Below are positions 60,701 to 64,000 of a stretch of DNA of 64,000 bases, piece by piece (positions within the stretch are counted from its first letter, which is position 1; the number at the start of each line of letters is the position of its first letter). Both the position numbers and the translations under genes were made by a program. Source of the stretch: Strigamia acuminata. Its lineage: Eukaryota; Arthropoda; Chilopoda; Geophilomorpha; Linotaeniidae. The stretch lies in NCBI GenBank assembly GCA_949358305.1, contig OX442317.1, forward strand, positions 14,636,491 through 14,700,490. Direction: 5' to 3'. The notes under the pieces are model-generated. The model made no database searches. It worked only from the letters and a program-made list of their open reading frames with translations, and had not been told where the DNA came from.

Positions 60701-63700
60701 GTTTATTCTTTCAAATTATTGCTTGGATGTTGCTAAAACTTACATTGAAGCCTTCTACTAAGGTTTAAACACTATTTCTGAACATTCAGAGACATTGGTC
60801 TTGTGGTGTTTGTGCTAAGTCAACTGTGATGTCAAATGAGATCAAAAGTTTATTCTTTCAAATTATTGCTTGGATGTTGCTAAAACTTACATTGAAGCCT
60901 TCTACTAAGGTTTAAACACTATTTCAGAACATTCAGAGACATTGGTTTGTGGTGTTTGTGCTAAGTCAACTGTGATGTCAAATGAGATCAAAAGTTTATT
61001 CTTTCAAATTATTGCTTGGATGTTGCTAAAACTTACATTGAAGCCTTCTACTAAGGTTTAAACACTATTTCTGAACATTCAGAGACATTGGTCTTGTGGT
61101 GTTTGTGCTAAGTCAACTGTGATGTCAAATGAGATCAAAAGTTTATTCTTTCAAATTATTGCTTGGATGTTGCTAAAACTAACATTGAAGCCTTCTACTA
61201 AGGTTTAAACACTATTTCAGAACATTCAGAGACATTGATCTTGTGGTGTTTGTGCTAAGTCAACTGTGATGAGATCAAAAGTCTATTCTCCCAAATCATT
61301 TCTTGGATGTTGCTAAAACTTACATTAAAGCTTTCTACTAAGGTTTAAACACTATTTCAGAACATTCAGAGACATTGGTCTTGTGATGTTTGTGCTAAGT
61401 CAACTGTGATGAGATCAAAAGTCTATTCTCCCAAATCATTGCTTGGATGTTGCTAAAACTTACATTAAAGCTTTCTACTAAGGTTTAAACACTATTTCAG
61501 AACATTCAGAGACATTGGTCTTGTGATGTTTGTGCTAAGTCAACTGTGATGAGATCAAAAGTCTATTCTCCAAAATCATTGCTTGGATGTTGCTAAAACT
61601 TACATTGAAGCCTTCTACTAAGGTTTAAACACTATTTCAGAACATTCAGACACATTGGTCTTGTGGTGTTTGTGCTAAGTCAACTGTGACGTCAAATAAG
61701 ATCAAAAGTTTATTCTTTCAAATCATTGCTTGGATGTTGCTAAAACTTACATTAAAGCTTTCTACTAAGGTTTAAACACTATTTCAGAACATTCAGAGAC
61801 ATTGGTCTTGTGATGTTTGTGCTAAGTCAACTGTGATGAGATCAAAAGTCTATTCTCCCAAATCATTGCTTGGATGTTGCTAAAACTTACATTGAAGCCT
61901 TCTACTAAGGTTTAAACACTATTTCAGAACATTCAGAGACATTGGTTTGTGGTGTTTGTGCTAAGTCAACTGTGATGTCAAATGAGATCAAAAGTTTATT
62001 CTTTCAAATTATTGCTTGGATGTTGCTAAAACTTACATTGAAGCCTTCTACTAAGGTTTAAACACTATTTCTGAACATTCAGAGACATTGGTCTTGTGGT
62101 GTTTGTGCTAAGTCAACTGTGATGTCAAATGAGATCAAAAGTTTATTCTTTCAAATTATTGCTTGGATGTTGCTAAAACTAACATTGAAGCCTTCTACTA
62201 AGGTTTAAACACTATTTCAGAACATTCAGAGACATTGATCTTGTGGTGTTTGTGCTAAGTCAACTGTGATGAGATCAAAAGTCTATTCTCCCAAATCATT
62301 TCTTGGATGTTGCTAAAACTTACATTAAAGCTTTCTACTAAGGTTTAAACACTATTTCAGAACATTCAGAGACATTGGTCTTGTGATGTTTGTGCTAAGT
62401 CAACTGTGATGAGATCAAAAGTCTATTCTCCCAAATCATTGCTTGGATGTTGCTAAAACTTACATTGAAGCCTTCTACTAAGGTTTAAACACTATTTCAG
62501 AACATTCAGAGACATTGGTTTGTGGTGTTTGTGCTAAGTCAACTGTGATGTCAAATGAGATCAAAAATTTATTCTTTCAAATTATTGCTTGGATGTTGCT
62601 AACACTTACATTGAAGCCTTCTACTAAGGTTTAAACACTATTTCAGAACATTCAGAGACATTGGTCTTGTGATGTTTGTGCTAAGTCAACTGTGATGTCA
62701 AATGAGATCAAAAGTTTATTCTTTCAAATCATTGCTTGGATGTTGCTAAAACTTACATTAAAGCCTTCTACTAAGGTTTAAACACTATTTCAGAACATTC
62801 AGAGACATTGGTCTTGTGATGTTTGTGCTAAGTCAACTGTGATGAGATCAAGTCTATTCTCCAAAATCATTGCTTGGATGTTGCTAAAACTTACATTGAA
62901 GCCTTCTACTAAGGTTTAAACACTATTTCAGAACATTCAGAGACATTGGTTTGTGGTGTTTGTGCTAAGTCAACTGTGATGTCAAATGAGATCAAAAGTT
63001 TATTCTTTCAAATTATTGCTTGGATGTTGCTAAAACTTACATTGAAGCCTTCTACTAAGGTTTAAACACTATTTCTGAACATTCAGAGACATTGGTCTTG
63101 TGGTGTTTGTGCTAAGTCAACTGTGATGTCAAATGAGATCAAAAGTTTATTCTTTCAAATTATTGCTTGGATGTTGCTAAAACTTACATTGAAGCCTTCT
63201 ACTAAGGTTTAAACACTATTTCAGAACATTCAGAGACATTGGTTTGTGGTGTTTGTGCTAAGTCAACTGTGATGTCAAATGAGATCAAAAGTTTATTCTT
63301 TCAAATTATTGCTTGGATGTTGCTAAAACTTACATTGAAGCCTTCTACTAAGGTTTAAACACTATTTCTGAACATTCAGAGACATTGGTCTTGTGGTGTT
63401 TGTGCTAAGTCAACTGTGATGTCAAATGAGATCAAAAGTTTATTCTTTCAAATTATTGCTTGGATGTTGCTAAAACTAACATTAAAGCTTTCTACTAAGG
63501 TTTAAACACTATTTCAGAACATTCAGAGACATTGGTCTTGTGATGTTTGTGCTAAGTCAACTGTGATGAGATCAAAAGTCTATTCTCCCAAATCATTGCT
63601 TGGATGTTGCTAAAACTTACATTAAAGCTTTCTACTAAGGTTTAAACACTATTTCAAAACATTCAGAGACATTGGTCTTGTGATGTTTGTGCTAAGTCAA

Positions 63701-64000
63701 CTGTGATGAGATCAAAAGTCTATTCTCCCAAATCATTGCTTGGATGTTGCTAAAACTTACATTGAAGCCTTCTACTAAGGTTTAAACACTATTTCAGAAC
63801 ATTCAGAGACATTGGTTTGTGGTGTTTGTGCTAAGTCAACTGTGATGTCAAATGAGATCAAAAATTTATTCTTTCAAATTATTGCTTGGATGTTGCTAAC
63901 ACTTACATTGAAGCCTTCTACTAAGGTTTAAACACTATTTCAGAACATTTAGAGACATTGGTCTTGTGATGTTTGTGCTAAGTCAACTGTGATGTCAAAT

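Larger units (their letters stand above)
38709..64000 (+). repeat. Satellite array, segment 4 (about 175 monomers)
   Basis: Uninterrupted head-to-tail array reaching the window end, with the same three monomer lengths. It contains a complete 3033-bp HOR unit, variant HOR blocks, local multi-monomer duplications and rare private variants (for example GCTTGGGTG near 47755, GGATATTGC near 51498, CATTCAAGACATT near 55020, TTTTACTAAGG near 56861, GTCACGTCA near 58373, a 3-bp loss in GATCAAGTC near 62846). No insertion and no gene. Confidence 0.97.

Noticed and set aside
1-64000. CRISPR array
   Set aside because: The repeats are contiguous 140-147 bp monomers without unique spacers, and everything else is eukaryotic retroelement sequence.
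1-64000. CENP-B box or telomeric repeat in the satellite
   Set aside because: I saw no match to the CENP-B box pattern and no short G-rich telomere repeat in the monomer.

Overview
This window is eukaryotic, almost certainly animal, repeat-rich heterochromatin. It contains no ordinary host gene that I can support. About 35.9 kb (1-7916, 17628-18625, 28345-30077, 38709-64000) is one head-to-tail satellite array running off both ends of the window. Its monomers come in three length classes: 147, 146 and 140 bp. The array is organised into higher-order repeats (HORs). A 21-monomer, 3033-bp unit recurs at the same exact spacing at 2801, 5834, 18583 (after removing an insertion), 40242 and 43275. 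A second, 3300-bp variant block alternates with it. The species cannot be named from the sequence. An animal is suggested by primer-binding sites resembling metazoan tRNA-His and by YY1-like and CRE-like LTR motifs.

Three full-length LTR retroelements interrupt the array. Element 1 (7917-17627) and element 2 (18626-28344) belong to one family, with 1.90-kb LTRs and a 5.9-kb interior. Element 3 (30078-38708) belongs to a second family, with 1579-bp LTRs and a 5.5-kb interior. All three have clean 4-5 bp target duplications, and LTR pairs that look identical within each element. All are read on the minus strand, judging by the primer-binding site. None encodes a recognisable gag, protease, reverse transcriptase or integrase, so they look like large non-autonomous derivatives (LARD-like). 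The two families share LTR ends, primer-binding site and the sequence next to the 3' LTR, so they are probably relatives using the same mobilising machinery.

The only plausible protein is a 128-residue basic, helix-rich ORF just after the primer-binding site in elements 1 and 2. The interiors otherwise hold clusters of tandem hairpin-forming repeats and AT-rich sequence with scattered short ORFs.

The most unusual signals are these. (1) The plus strand of the family-1 LTR, antisense to the retroelement, carries an ordered series of splice donor and acceptor consensus sites framing short exon-like islands. (2) The LTRs of elements 1 and 2 are mosaics, with a divergent middle between near-identical flanks. 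(3) All three insertions hit the same 18-bp dyad-rich stretch of the satellite monomer. (4) The satellite is essentially CpG-free except for a TGACGTCA variant. (5) Uninterrupted copies of each insertion site are present elsewhere in the window.
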